A stretch of 64,000 nt of DNA from Vandiemenella viatica (lineage: Eukaryota; Arthropoda; Insecta; Orthoptera; Morabidae): positions 181,374,494-181,438,493 of the forward strand of contig JARYHS010008074.1 of NCBI GenBank assembly GCA_031002005.1. The letters run 5' to 3'. Positions 8,700-20,548 of this stretch are shown piece by piece. Under the pieces are notes generated by a model. It did not search any database, had not been told where the DNA came from, and was given only the letters and a program-made list of their open reading frames with translations. Numbering within the stretch: position 1 is the first letter of the stretch; every line of letters starts with the position of its first letter. The position numbers and the translations under genes are program-made.

Positions 8700-11600
8700 A
8701 CCGATCATTACGAGAATGTTGGCAAATTACGTTGAAATCCTCTTGGATAGCCAACCAGCTCGTGCTCTTGTGGACTCTGTGGCATCTTTTTCTGTTATTT
8801 TGGAGAAGTACCGGCGCCAGTTGCGGAAGACGATGTTCGTCGACAACAAAAATGTTTTGCTCAGGGTGGCTAATGGGAACCACGTGCAGCCTACAGGAAG
8901 GTATTCGTGTCTCCTACAAATGACCACGAGCAGCCCTTTGAGTACGTTGTATTACAAGAATGCAGTCATGACGTTATTCTTGGTTGGGACTTTCTGAAGG
9001 CCTCACAAGCAATTATAGACTGTGGTCGCTCGAAGATTTTGCTAGACGTTGTGAGAGTTGAGGAGGGGGAAAACAGTCCTTCCCATGCCTGGAAAGTTTG
9101 TGTGATGGATGACGTCATAATTCCTGCCACCAGTGCTCAGAAGGTAACTGTCATGTGTCATACGCCACGTACTTGTATGGACCTCCTAGTGGAATGCAAT
9201 AGGAATTTACCACTGGAGAAAGATATGTTCATCCCTGCCTCCGCCGTCTCATTTGAGAACGGAATTGGTCAATTGTGGGTAGTCAACTGCTGCAAGGTGC
9301 CACATATTCTCCCAAGGCGCCAGTATATAGCATACGCCGAGACGTTAATTGAAGGGCATCTGAGTGTCATGGAAACCTTTTGCGAAGAACCCACAAGTGT
9401 GAATGTAACGAAAGCAACGAGAGTAAACATTCAGTCCCGACTCTCGCCGGATTTGACTAAGGAACAACAGGAGAAGTTATTCGCGGTTGTTCAGGAATTC
9501 TATGAATGTTTCAGTCCACAGGTGAAGAGCAAGTCGACCCCATTGAACGTACAACATCGAATTGACACTGGCGACCATCGACCTATCAGCCAAAGACCGT
9601 ATCGAGTTTCAGCAGCGGAGCGCCGAATAATTCAGCAGGAAGTAGAAAAGATGTTGAATGACAACATCATTCGGCCGTCTCAGAGCCCATGGTCATCGCC
9701 GGTAGTGCTCGTGAGAAAGGACGGCCACTGGCGGTTCTGCGTCGATTACCGACAGCTCAATAAGGTGACTAAAAAAGATGTTTACCCTCTTCCGCGAATT
9801 GACGATACGTTGGACTGTCTGAAGGGAGCTAAGTTTTTCTCGACTATGGACCTACACTCAGGATACTGGCAGATAGAGGTAGACGAAAGCGATCGAGAGA
9901 AAACTGCATTTATTACCCCCGATGGCCTGTATGAATTTAATGTAATGCCATTTGGTTTGTGTAATGCGCCAGCAACATTCGAACGTATGATGGATAATCT
10001 TTTACGTCATCTGAAGTGGACGATGTGTCTCTGTTATTTAGACAATGTTATAGTGTTCTCCGAAACCTTCGATGAACACGTGAAAAGACTGAGAGCTGTT
10101 CTTATGTGCCTGAAACAAAGTGGCTTGCAGCTCAACCCAAGAAAGTGTCTTTTCGGAGCTAAAGAAATAAAAATACTTGGGCATCTTGTGTCAGGTGAGG
10201 GTGTGCGGCCAGATCCCGACAAGGTGAGATCTATAACGGAATTTCCTATTCCTAAGAATACCAGTGACGTCAGGAGCTTTCTTGGCCTATGTTCTTACTA
10301 TCGACGCTTTATAAAAGACTTTTGCATGAAAGCCAGGCCGCTCCAAGAATTGCTAAAAAGTGGTGCTAAATTCCTCTGGGGTAGATCTCAACAAGATTCT
10401 TTCCTCATTTTGCAAAAGGCTCTGACGACCTACCCTGTGCTTGGGCTGTATGATGAGAAAGCGCCTACTGAGCTGCATACAGACACTAGTGGTTATAGAA
10501 TTGGCGCTGTATTAGTACAGATTCAGGATGGGAAAGAGAAGGTAATTAGCCTATGCTTCCAGGACTCTCAACAAAGCCGAAAGAAACTACTCAACAACGG
10601 AACGTGAGTGTCTTGCTGTCATATGGGCTGTCTGCAAACTCCGACCATATCTCTTTGGACGACCATTTACAGTTGTAACAGATCACCATTCACTTTGCTG
10701 GCTAACAGGCCTTAAGGACCCATCAGGACGACTTGCCAGGTGGGCATTACGTCTTCAAGAATACGACATTAGTATAGTCTACAAAAGTGGAAAGAAGCAC
10801 CGGGATGCTGACTGTCTCTCGAGGAATCCAGTGGAGGAACAGCAAGAAAATGAAGTGAGTACTGACTGTCTCGCTACTCTTCACGATCTCTCTGAGGAAA
10901 AAAAGAAGAAGGACGCCAAATTGTTGCAAATTAAACTTGCCTTAGATCGCTCAGAGGATGTGAATGGAGAATTTAAGATGATAAATGAGGTACTTTACAA
11001 GAAAAACTTTGTCCCCTTTGGAAAGAGATGGCTTCCAGTGATTCCCAAGCACATGCGCATCGAAATTCTTCAACATTTCCACGACGCGCCTACAGCAGGC
11101 CATTTAGGGTTTATTAAGACTTATGACAGAATCCGGAAGAGATTTTTCTGGCCAGGATTATTTAGAACTGTTCGTCACTATGTTTCGCACTGTCGAGAAT
11201 GCCAGAGAAGGAAGACAGTTCCTCAGAAACCACCTGGACGATTTATACCAATTCCGCCTGCAGAAACGCCTTTCCAGCATGTCGGTATTGACTTACTCGG
11301 ACGATTCCCGATTTCTACCAGTGGCAGTAAGTGGATTATCGTTTGTACTGATTATCTGACTCGGTACGCCATTACAAAACCTTTGAAAACAGCTGAAGCC
11401 CCTGAGGTTGCAAAATTCATTGTGGAGGACATTTTATTAAAACATGGGGCCCCAAGCTCAGTGATCACGGATCGAGGAAAGGTCTTCCAGTTGAGACTTG
11501 TGAACGAGATCAACCGTCGATGTAACATCACACATCAAATGACGACTGCTTACCACCCTCAAACTAATGGCCTTACAGAACGTTTCAACAAAACACTGGC

Positions 11601-12289
11601 TGACATGCTCTCCATGTACGTGAGTGTCAAACAAACCAACTGGGAAAGAGGTGCTGCCTTTTGTGACGTTCGCCTACAATTCTGCCAAACAAGACACAAC
11701 CGGATTTACGCCATTCTTCCTGGTACACGGACGTGAAGCAACAACGACCATAGACACTGTGTTCCCGTTCCATCCTGACGACGTGAACGACGATTACATC
11801 GCCAAATTAGTAACAAGGGCTGAGGAGTGTCGGCAGTTATCTCAGCTCCGCACACTGCAAGCTCAAGAGAATGACCGCCGGAGGTATGATGCAAGTCACT
11901 GTTCTGTTTCATACCAACGTGGCGACCTCATCTGGATATTTACTCCCATCCGTAAGGTTGGCCTGTCTGAGAAGCTCCTCAGACGTTACTTTGGACCATA
12001 CAGGATTGTACGAAGGTTGTCTGATGTCACTTATGAAGTCGAGGATTTCGATCCACGCTCAAAGCGACGAAAGGTGAGAGAGACAGTTCTAGTGCTCCGA
12101 CTGAAGCCTTACATGGACCCTTCGAACCAGAGTAGACTAGACGATCCAGCATTCTTCAGTAAACCAAAGGGCCCCAAGAGCTGTATGTCTCTTCCGGGCT
12201 CGAAGACATCGACGACTAGAGACGTCACCGCCCGTCAGGAACCAAAGCGCGCGGGAACTACGACTCGCTCCATGACCAGGGCAACGTAA
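8700..12289 (+). pseudogene. Gypsy pol remnant: protease, RT, RNase H, integrase
   Basis: Domains in order: aspartic protease (8716 onward), where the active site reads DSV (8773-8781) in place of DSG/DTG, with a frame change near 8905; RT with FSTMDLHSGYWQIEVD and FGLCNAPATFERMMD, but YLDN (10035-10046) in place of the catalytic YLDD; RNase H beginning TDTSGYRIGAVL, with a frame change near 10565 before the TDHHSLCWL region; integrase with an HHCC zinc-binding segment (from about 11070), catalytic D in GIDLLG, D in ITDRG and E in TNGLTERFN, with another frameshift near 11650; then a chromodomain-free basic C terminus to 12289. Two catalytic substitutions and three frame changes make it non-functional. 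Confidence 0.9.
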
Positions 12290-12309
12290 CATCGGGACAC
12301 TGTTCCCTT

Positions 12310-12322
12310 AAGGAGGGAGCAA
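12310..12322 (+). other. Polypurine tract of the gypsy element
   Basis: AAGGAGGGAGCAA sits directly against the TG of the 3' LTR, the expected place for the plus-strand primer. Confidence 0.75.
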
Positions 12323-12675
12323 TGTCGCACATCAAGTGAATCAGGCCACAAAGAAGGAAAGACTGTCGTAGCGTAGTGGTTACGCTAAGAGACTGTGGGA
12401 CTAAAGGTCGTGGGTTCGAATCCATTAAGTGCTGTAAAATTTTAATTTCTTAACTTTGTGTAAACCGTTGTGGAATATTCTTGTTGTTACTAGTGTTAAT
12501 GTTCTAGACTGTTCTTCATCACTATATAAGCGATACTCCTTTCTAGCCGGAGTCAGTTCGCTCCGTGCTTCTGTACTGAGCCAACTGTTAATAAAGCTTC
12601 GTTGCCTTAAACTGAGTAGTTTCGTCTACGACCCCGCTACTCCCTAGGATTCTGAATTTGGTTTACTACGTGACA
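12323..12675 (+). repeat. Gypsy 3' LTR
   Basis: 353 bp copy of the 5' LTR. Differences seen include ttatgc/ttacgc, accattct/accgttgt, gccgaag/gccggag, gtgcc/gagcc, an extra base near ctgagtag and acgcc/actcc. A/T-rich flank follows. Confidence 0.93.
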
Positions 12676-12689
12676 ATATATAATAATAT

Positions 12690-13015
12690 ATATATATAAA
12701 GAGCTATTGTCCAACCAACCTTGACTAATACAGCAACCTAAGAAAAATTCACGGTAGAGATTTCAGACATCTTTGAAATGAGGACTGGTGAAGCAAGCAG
12801 ATGGGCTTTCACCTCTATGCCCCAATTGTACAATTGGGAAAGTCATCTGGGTTTGGAAGAAAGAACTAAGTAATGAAGAGACTGAAAATTGTGACTGACT
12901 GGGCTCCAGGGGTATGAACTTTAAAATTTAATGACTATCTTCCTCAAACAACCTCACAATTTTTTAGATTTTATAGCCATGGTCAGAAAACAAATCACCC
13001 ATCTTAAACACAAGG
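12690..13015 (+). pseudogene. RTE-like LINE reverse transcriptase, right half
   Basis: Read across frames, this gives the RT part that should follow 5402-5687: a QPTLTN..QQP-type start, then SETFEMRTG..., QADGLSPL (GDGLSPLLFN-type motif B), KVIWVWKKELSNEET and GSRGMNFK. The region is degraded and ends at about 13015, where a CR1-like fragment starts. The two halves were separated by the mariner and gypsy insertions at the TA microsatellite. Confidence 0.55.
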
Positions 13016-14140
13016 GGCAAAGGCCAATCTGGTAGTAAATAAGGTAAAAACAATTGGAGTGGATGAGAAAGTGATTTGCTGGGTAGAAGAATTTTTAAAA
13101 GGTAGAAAACAGAAAGTTAGGGTTGGAAACGCAGTGTCAAAAGAAGTGAAAGAAAAGATGGGAGTGCCGCAGGGTAGTGTATTGGGACCATTGCTATTCA
13201 TTATTCTAATGAATAATTGTGTTGATTGTTTACGATCTGAAATTAGATTGTTTTCAGATGACATAATGCTATATAAAAGGATCAAAGCGATAGAGGACTG
13301 TAAACAGTTGTAGTGCGATCTTTACAGGATATCTAGATGTGTTGGCAAACATGGGATGAAGATAATTGCAAAGAAAAGTCAGCTAATTAGATACACAAAT
13401 AAAAAGCGAAAGGTTAATTTTGAATATAGGGTGGGGAAAGAATTGCTTGCTGAAGACGTGAAATGTAAATATCTTGGCATTACATTTTATAACAAGCTTA
13501 ACTGGGCAGGACACATTGGACAGGTTGTAGGAAAGAGTTTCAAAATTCTGCACTTATTGGAGAGAGTGATTAGGGGATATATGAGAGAAGTAAAGGAATT
13601 GGGTTACAAAACTTTGGCCAGACCATTGCTCGAATATTGTAGTGTAATATGGGACCCTTATTTTGTGTATCAAATGCAGGAGTTGGAGAGGGTACAAAAA
13701 AGGGCTGCTAGATTTGTTTCTGGAAATTATCACAGAATGCAATCAGTGACAGATATGATAAAGGAGCTGTAATGGGATTCATTGCAAGACAGGAGAAGGA
13801 TGAGGAGGGTCATGGGAATGTACAGAGCATATACTGGTGATGAGGCATGGAAAGATATTGGAGTAGGTATGAAAAGTAGTGCATGGAAGGGAAAAGATGA
13901 CCATGACTACAAGCTGGCACTCGATTTCGGGCACAAGGGTGTGGGAAGATTCTCTTTTTTAGGTAAGGGTGTAAGGGATTGGAATGAGTTACCAACGGAT
14001 ATGATGAATAACTTAGCGACAATGTTGAAAGAATTTAAAGTTAAAATTTGTAGAGGGCAAATGTAGGTGGGTGCAGCATAAGGGAAAGATGGGTGTGTAG
14101 GGAAATTGCCACTGGAGCGTGTGCTCCATTGCAATTAAAT
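13016..14140 (+). pseudogene. CR1-like LINE, C-terminal half of ORF2 plus 3' end
   Basis: Three nearly collinear frames give RT sequence: VVNKVKTIG, the MGVPQGSVLGPLLFIILMN motif B, the FSDD position (motif C; F-A-D-D altered to FSDD), KYLGITFYNKLNW, then the thumb/tail with LERVQKRAARFVSGNYHR, LQDRRRMRRV and SFLGKGVRDWNELP. In-frame stops occur near 13311 and 13771. The 3' end carries tggagcgtgtgctccatt, shared with the copies at 19748, 36845 (-) and 38356. It is the best-preserved RT tail of this family in the window and is useful for aligning the others. Confidence 0.8.
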
Positions 14141-14144
14141 TAGT

Positions 14145-14526
14145 CAGGTGTGGCCAACCCAAATGATCTTGTGAGCCACTTTGGAAATGCATCATAACTC
14201 CGCGGGCCCCATATAAAATTAGGTATCCCCATATTTGATATAGACCCACTATAAACATTTTTTTGAGTGAATATATTCTAATTATTCTATGAACTCATAA
14301 CTGTAAACCCATAAATAAAACAGGCAATATCTGTCATATATTTGCATGATAATTATTTTAAAATCAAAGTTAATTTTTTCATAATTTAGACACTTAATTT
14401 TTTAATATATGGATGCACAAATAATATATTCTTTTTTAATACATTTGTTTTCACTACTCTGACCATTATTTTTAAAAAATATATATTTTTTAAAAGTGCA
14501 GGCCAAAAAAATGTTCAATACTCCTG
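14145..14526. mobile_element. hAT-like MITE (non-autonomous)
   Basis: The left end CAGGTGTGGCCAACCCAAAT and the complement of the right end (CAGGAGTATTGAAC..TTTGGCCTGCA) share the CAGG.GT...AAC and TTTGGCC style of hAT termini. The ends also carry the gagccactttgg and gcgggccc words common in such elements. The ~380 bp interior is AT-rich and non-coding. Possible 8 bp flanks (aaattagt / gtttaagt) match poorly, so the target duplication is unproved. It sits at the 3' end of the preceding LINE. Confidence 0.5.
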
Positions 14527-15680
14527 GTTTAAGTGGTACCCAGAGTGGTACGAGTGTGGCAAAGAAAAATTAAGTTAATGAAACAGTTTAAATATCTAGG
14601 TGAGTGGGTAGAACCACGTTATGAATGAACAAAATGGAAATATTTTAGCAACTAACCAAAGGAGTCTGCACCAAAAGATCGTTATACATCAATACTAAGC
14701 TTAAGACATTATTCAGCTGTCGGTCAACTCCTTGGACATGGGTAGGAATGTTCTGACTGAGAAGTCAGAAGCCTAAGAATGAAAAACCCTGATCAAAGAA
14801 AATGGTGAATAACAATGAATTATTCACACATGTGGAAAAGATCACATACAAGATTCAGAAAATAAGGATTGCTTTCATGGTCATGGTCACAGCTTTTGGT
14901 ATGTTTAGATATCTAATCCAACAAAATGTTGTGGAAAGAGTTGTGCTGAAAATGTGAATTATATGTGAAGACATCCAAGAGTGATTTTCCTCAAGAATAA
15001 TAAAAAAACCCAGAAAAGCCAAAGTTAAGAATAATCAAAATGTGGACTGAAACAAAGAAGTAAGAATGCCATAAATGAATATGGTGATAACTTGGCAAAA
15101 GTAAAAACTAAAGGAGAAAAAAACAGTTGAAATAAGGTAATCTACAGTTGGGTGAAGGAATAAAAAATACATTAGAGGCAGTAATCACTGCTTACCACAG
15201 TTGAGGGAGGGATAAATTGTTACATGTATGTACGTAAAATACTGTGATTGTCAAATTTTTATTTGTTATCAGCAGACACACACAGTGTGCACATAGTGTG
15301 AGTGCAGATAAAAACAGTGTTTGTTCTCATGACCTGGCTGTACTTCTAAGAAAATACATAAAATGTTGTGTGTTTTGGTTCTTCTAGTTTGCATTGCCCT
15401 AAGCCTTTGATCTTCTCTTGATGAAGGTATACTACCCGGATAATAACAGTGTTTTATGAGGGCGTATATCAGTTTGTGTGTTGACAGTGTTGTGTCATCA
15501 ATTGTGATAAATGATGGTTTATCTCTATCTTAATTTCTATCTGAGTTTGTTACCCAGCTCTTAATAAAAATGATTAATTTTTTGCCTTTTATTATTATTT
15601 TTACCTTATTATTTATTGCAATATAATTAATAAATGACTGGGGTGGAATTGGGAAGGAGGAAGTTACTGCTGAAAATATA
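14527..15680. other. Non-coding interval, nothing recognised
   Basis: No convincing coding sequence or terminal repeats. A cttaccacagttgagggagg stretch near 15192 resembles text next to other repeats (54720, 42930), which hints at a decayed repeat. Confidence 0.5.
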
Positions 15681-17014
15681 CGAGGCGTATTCCAAAAGTA
15701 AGGTCCGTTTGATCATAATAAAAACATCGTTCAGGATACATGGTTTTTATTAACGTCAGTATGTAACTACATATCTAGTTCACTTTTCCACATAATCGCC
15801 GTTCATATCTATACACTTTCTATAACGCTGTACCAGTTTCTTTAACCCCTCGGCATAAAAGTCTGCCGCCTGGGACGTGAACCAGTTGGTAACGCTCGTC
15901 TTGAGTTCTTCATCGGTTTGAAATCGTTGTCCACCAAGCCACCGTTTCAAATGCAGGAAGAGAAAATAGTCGCTTGGTGCAACATCTGGACTGTAAGCAG
16001 GGTGGTCTAGGATTTCCCAACGAAACTCTTGAATCTTCTCTTTGGTTTTGGAAGCGGTATGTGGGCGTGCGTTGTCGTGCAGGAGGATGATGCCAGACGA
16101 CAGTTTCCCGCGGCGTCGATTTTGGATGGCACGTCTCAGTTTGGTGAGCGTTGCACAGTACACGTCAGCTGTAATGGTTGTCCCACGGTCCATGAATTCG
16201 ATCAAAAGGACGCCCTTTTTGTCCCAAAACACGGAAGCCATCATTTTGCGATTCGTGTACGGCGATTGCTTACACTTTTTTGGTTTGGGTGAATCGGAAT
16301 GGCGCCACTGCATTGATTGTTGTTTTGATTCTGCGTTGGTGTACGCTATCCACGTCTCGTCTCCCGTAACAATTTGGGAAAACAAACTGTCTCCATCTTG
16401 TCTATAGTGCTCCAAAAATTGTCGTGCGCTATGCATTCGTTGCTCTTTGTGCTGAGCGGTGAGCAGTTTTGGCACCCACCGCGCACAAAGCTTCCGATAT
16501 CCAAGCTCTTCAGTGACAATCCTGTAAATTGAGGTTCTAGCAACATTTGGGAATTCCATAGCCAGACCACTAATCGTCAAACGCCGATCACTTCGCAGTT
16601 TTTGGTTAACTTGCTCGACGATGTCGTCGGTTCGAATACTGGGCCTGCCACTCCGCTGTTGATCGTGCACATCTGTGCGACCACTTTGAAATTCTCGACA
16701 CCAGTGTCGAACTTGTTTCTCACTCATTATGTTTGGTCCATACACTACACACAATTCGCGATGGATGTCCGCAGCTGACGATCCTTTTGCCAACAAAAAT
16801 CTAATCACACCGCGCACTTCACACCTGGCGGGAGCTACGATTGTCGCGGCCATTTCGAACTGCTCTCAACAATAGATATACGGCTACTGCGGCACGCCAA
16901 CAATACTGCATATTTACCAGGAGTTGGTAGATGGCGCTGCAGGTGGGAAACGTCATTCAGGCCTATCATCTGTGACATCTTGTACCCCGGACCTTACTTT
17001 TGGAATACGCCTCG
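15681..17014 (-). mobile_element. Mariner transposon copy 2, structurally intact
   Basis: About 27 bp terminal inverted repeats (cgaggcgtattccaaaagta... and its complement), with TA on both sides (15679-15680 and 17015-17016). The single gene inside is intact and antisense to the window. Length 1334 bp. The element lies immediately before a LINE endonuclease domain on the + strand. Intact ends, intact gene and near identity to copy 1 suggest recent activity of this lineage. Confidence 0.95.
15780..16853 (-). CDS. Mariner transposase, intact, DD34D
   Basis: 357 residues, the usual length for a mariner transposase, from ATG at 16853 to the stop at 15780. The N-terminal third has two helix-turn-helix regions (VRGVIRFLLAKGSSAADIHR; RRLTISGLAMEFPNVARTSIYRI) that bind the terminal repeats. 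The linker carries WVPKLLT. The catalytic domain has TGDETW, HDNARPH and YSPDVAPSDY; 34 residues separate the second and third aspartates, the DD34D signature. The protein cuts and pastes DNA at TA dinucleotides in the nucleus. No stop or frameshift was seen. It is flanked at both ends by matching terminal repeats, so the copy could be autonomous; promoter strength cannot be judged. Confidence 0.95.
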   Translation of the reverse strand: MAATIVAPARCEVRGVIRFLLAKGSSAADIHRELCVVYGPNIMSEKQVRHWCREFQSGRTDVHDQQRSGRPSIRTDDIVEQVNQKLRSDRRLTISGLAMEFPNVARTSIYRIVTEELGYRKLCARWVPKLLTAQHKEQRMHSARQFLEHYRQDGDSLFSQIVTGDETWIAYTNAESKQQSMQWRHSDSPKPKKCKQSPYTNRKMMASVFWDKKGVLLIEFMDRGTTITADVYCATLTKLRRAIQNRRRGKLSSGIILLHDNARPHTASKTKEKIQEFRWEILDHPAYSPDVAPSDYFLFLHLKRWLGGQRFQTDEELKTSVTNWFTSQAADFYAEGLKKLVQRYRKCIDMNGDYVEK

Positions 17015-19765
17015 TAAAAAAGCCACTGGTGAACTGTAGAAGTGTAATGAACAAAGTAATAGAATTTGAAAGCTTGATAGAAATACACGAACCACGTGTA
17101 ATTATGGGTGTAGAATCTTGGTTAAAAGAAGCACTAGACAATGAGATTTTTCCAACAGTTACAGAGTGTACCGCAGAGATAGAGGAGCAGCTGGTGGAGG
17201 GGTTTTTATACTGGTTAACAAAAACTATTACAGTTCGATGATGTTCATTGATCATGGCCATGAATTACTTGAGGTAGATATCTGGAGTAATAAAAAAGAA
17301 AAATCCGGGTATTTACAGTTTGCCACAGTGGAAGAATGAGTGATAAAAATGAGGTTTTAGGGGAAATTAAATTCATACTCAGATTTCAGAGGTGAGAATA
17401 GAATAGTCATTACTGGAGGGGATTTAAATTTATCAGATTTAAACTGGGTAGGAAATAAGATTAATAATTCAGGGGAACAGAGATTTGCAAATACCTTGAT
17501 AAGAGGAGAAGGATTTACACAACTCATAGAGCAGAACACTAGGGAACAAAAAATGTTGGATATCTTTCTAATAAAACTGAACGATAACCTTGTGGGGTGT
17601 CAAGGAACTGACAGGAATAAGTGATTACAAAGCAGTTCTGATGGATATTAGAGGGTATTCATTTAACCAGTAACCAAAATTAATGGATGATATAGACACA
17701 ATTATAAAAAGGCACCGATTTCAAACTTGAATAGTTGTTTCAGGGAAAGTTTCAGCAAATGAAAGGATGGCATGAGTACAGTAGAGACAAGTTGGAAAGA
17801 GTTCAAGGCGATAAGGGTAAAGAAATATTTATTCCAAAACAGAAATTAAAGAGAAGTAAAGAACCTACCTACTATAATAGTGAGGTGTGGAGATTCAAGA
17901 GGTTGGTAAGAAGAGAACATAACAGAGTTGAGAGACAGGATGGTAGTAGGAAATATTTTAAACAACTTAACAAGGAATTGATAATAGCAAAGAAGAGGGC
18001 TAAAGACGGGTTTATGAAGAGTATTATCGGTGAAGGAGGACCACTGACTGATGCATCTAGAAATTTCTATGGCTATATTAGAAAACTGAGGGGAAGGTTA
18101 AGTGTTGACACAATTATAGATAAGAATGAAGAAGTAGTTACTGAAGATTTGAAAAAGGCAGCGATTTTAAGTAACTGGTTTAGTTAGATCATTAGGGACA
18201 ATGAATCAGAAATGGGAGGATGTAAATCGGATAATGAGCTTAACAACACAATTAGAAATGAGAAGGCCAAAAAATATGAAATTCTTCCTGAGAATTTCAT
18301 GAAGGAACTAAGAAAGCTGAAAAAATGTAAAGTAGATAGTGTAGATAACATTACTACAGATGTCTTAAAGATAGCAGGATGTGTCATAGTAACATAGCTT
18401 GAAATTTTATTTAAACTGAGTCAGAATATGTGCTGCTTATCAGAGGACTTAAAATGTGAGGTAGTATCACTGGTACATAAATGAGGGGTGAGAAATAGGG
18501 TCGAAAATTAGAGACCAGTTTGAAATCAGTGGTAGGGAAATTAATGGAGAGATCGATATGCAAACACATCAGAAATATATGTAAGGAGCGTAAGTAGTTT
18601 TCAAGTAGGCAACATAGCTTTAGGCAAGATTATTCATGTGAATCACAGTAGGTCTTCGACAGAAAGAGCCATAGAATGGTGGTAAATAAGGTAAAAAATA
18701 TTGGAGTGGATAAAAAAAGTGATTTGCTGAGTAGAATAATTTGTAAAAGGTAGAAAGCAAAATGTTAGGTATGAAATGCAGTATCAAAAGAAGTGGAATT
18801 GAAAATGGGAGTGCCACAGGCTAGCATATTGGGACCATTGTTATTCATTATTGTAATGACGATTATGTTGATGGTTTACTATCAGAAAATAGGTTGTTTG
18901 CAGATGACATGATTCTATATAAAATGATCAAAACGGTAGAGGACCATGAACAGATACAGTGGGATCTTGGCAGGATATTTAGCTGGATTTGTAAACACGA
19001 GATGAAGATAAATGCGAAGAAGAGTTAGCTTATTAGATACACAGATAAAGAATCTAAAGGGTGATTATGCTATAAGGCGGGGAAAGAATCTATTGTTGAA
19101 GACTTGAAATGTAAAAATCTTGGCATAACATTTGATAACAACTCAACTGTGCAGCACACATTAGACAGGTGGTAGTAGCAGAAGGTTTCAAAATCCTTCA
19201 CTTGTTGGAGAGAGTGATGAGGGGATGTAGGAGAGAAGTAAAGGAATTGGGTAACGTAACTTTGGTCTGAATATTGCTTAAATATGTTGGTGTAGAATGG
19301 GACCCACATTTTGGGTATCAAATACAGTAGTTGGAGGGGGTGCAAAGATGGGCTGCTAGATTTGTCTCTGGAAATTAACGTAGAACACAATTAGTAACCG
19401 ATATAACAAAAGGGCTGGAATGGGATTCATAGGAAGGCAGGAGTAGGGTGAAGAGAGTCATGGGAGTGTACAAGCAATGAGGCATCAAAAGATATTGATG
19501 TAAGAATTAAAAGTAATGCATGCAAGGGAAGAGATGACCATGACCACAAGCTGGCATTCAATTTCAGGCACGAAGGTGTGTGAAGATTTTCTTTTGTGGA
19601 TAAGAAAAACAGGAATTGGCATAAGTTACCAAGAGAATTGATGAATAATTTACCAAAAACATTGAAACAATTTAAAGTTGAAATTTGTAGAGGGCAAAGT
19701 AAGTGGGTACAGAAAATGGAAAAAATGGGAGTATAGGGGAATTGCCACCGGAGCGTGTGTTCCAT
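17015..19765 (+). pseudogene. CR1-like LINE ORF2 copy, endonuclease to 3' end, decayed
   Basis: Starting right after the mariner, the frame reads LVNCRSVMNKVIEFESLIE and VIMGVESWLKEALDNE, the opening of the AP-endonuclease domain. GDLNL-, LDIFLIKLNDNL- and SDYKAVLMDIRG-type motifs follow at 17.4-17.7 kb. A 150-codon frame at 17735-18187 covers the linker before RT (YYNSEVWRFKRLVRREHNR..). RT motifs at 18.2-19.0 kb are broken by many stops (KMGVPQ.S, then FADDM near 18898). The thumb and tail run to tggagcgtgtgt-like 3' end at 19748-19765. It is the most complete copy of the family here, and it is non-functional. Confidence 0.75.
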
Positions 19766-20548
19766 TTCAATGGGGTACTTGACTAATTTTGGGAAAGTAG
19801 TCAGTATTGTAGCTGGGCATCTACTATAACCCTTGGGGGGGGGGGGGGAACAAATGGGAAAATTCTAAATATTGAATTTTTATGCACCGATTTGAATATT
19901 GGCACCAAAATGCTCGCAGCTGTCATGGCATCTCTTGTGACATCACATCTCTGCTCGTGCTGGTGTAAACATATGGGCAGTTTGCTTATTTCATGGATCA
20001 AATGAGTTCTACAGTTTGCAAGTGGTGTGTAGAATTTAAAATACAAAACAAATTGTTTATTTATTTCAACACATGGGGAAATATGCCGAATAAGTGGCTA
20101 ATGCTTGCACGACGTGACTTAGTGTATTTGCCTACAAAGTCTTCAATATATTTTTGTCTACTTTGACGTATGTTTTAACTTAATAAGCTATGTACCCCAA
20201 TGTATTGTTAAGTGAAATACTTAAAATTTTATCCATAAATAAATTATAACTTCAGACATTAAATTTTTTATTAATACAGTTCTCAAATGATATGGAAAAT
20301 TACATGAAGTATTATAGGCAGTATCATAACCGTGGCACCGCAATTTGATGTAACTCATGAAACAAACCGAAGGTAAAAAAAAAAATGCTCCCTTAGTTCT
20401 CGAAATATCGAATGTCAAAAATCAGTTATAGGTATAGTTTGTTGTCTTTGGATGACGTTTTTCTTCTGATCCAGGCTGTATTTCAACCTAATCTCAACTG
20501 CTAGGGAGATAATAAAACACCAATTGTGCATGCCCAGCATGTAGTTCC
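19766..20548. other. Non-coding interval with poly(G) tract
   Basis: Contains a 14-base or longer G run at about 19833-19848 and AT-rich sequence. No element ends or coding signal were found. Confidence 0.5.

Larger units (their letters stand above)
7048..12675 (+). mobile_element. Ty3/gypsy LTR retrotransposon, ~5.6 kb, both LTRs present
   Basis: Two direct LTRs (7048-7399 and 12323-12675) start with TGTCGCAC and end with GTGACA. Between them are a primer-binding site, gag, pol (protease, RT, RNase H, integrase) and a polypurine tract; no env-like frame is seen. The order RT-RNaseH-integrase marks Ty3/gypsy. By eye the LTRs differ at about 6 positions plus one small indel in 352 bp, about 98% identity, so insertion is fairly recent. 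Yet gag and pol already carry several stops and frameshifts. The element splits an RTE-like LINE and lies beside mariner copy 1. Confidence 0.92.

Noticed and set aside
7048..12675. Env gene or endogenous virus status for the gypsy element
   Set aside because: After integrase (ending at 12289) only about 35 bases remain before the 3' LTR, leaving no room for an envelope gene.
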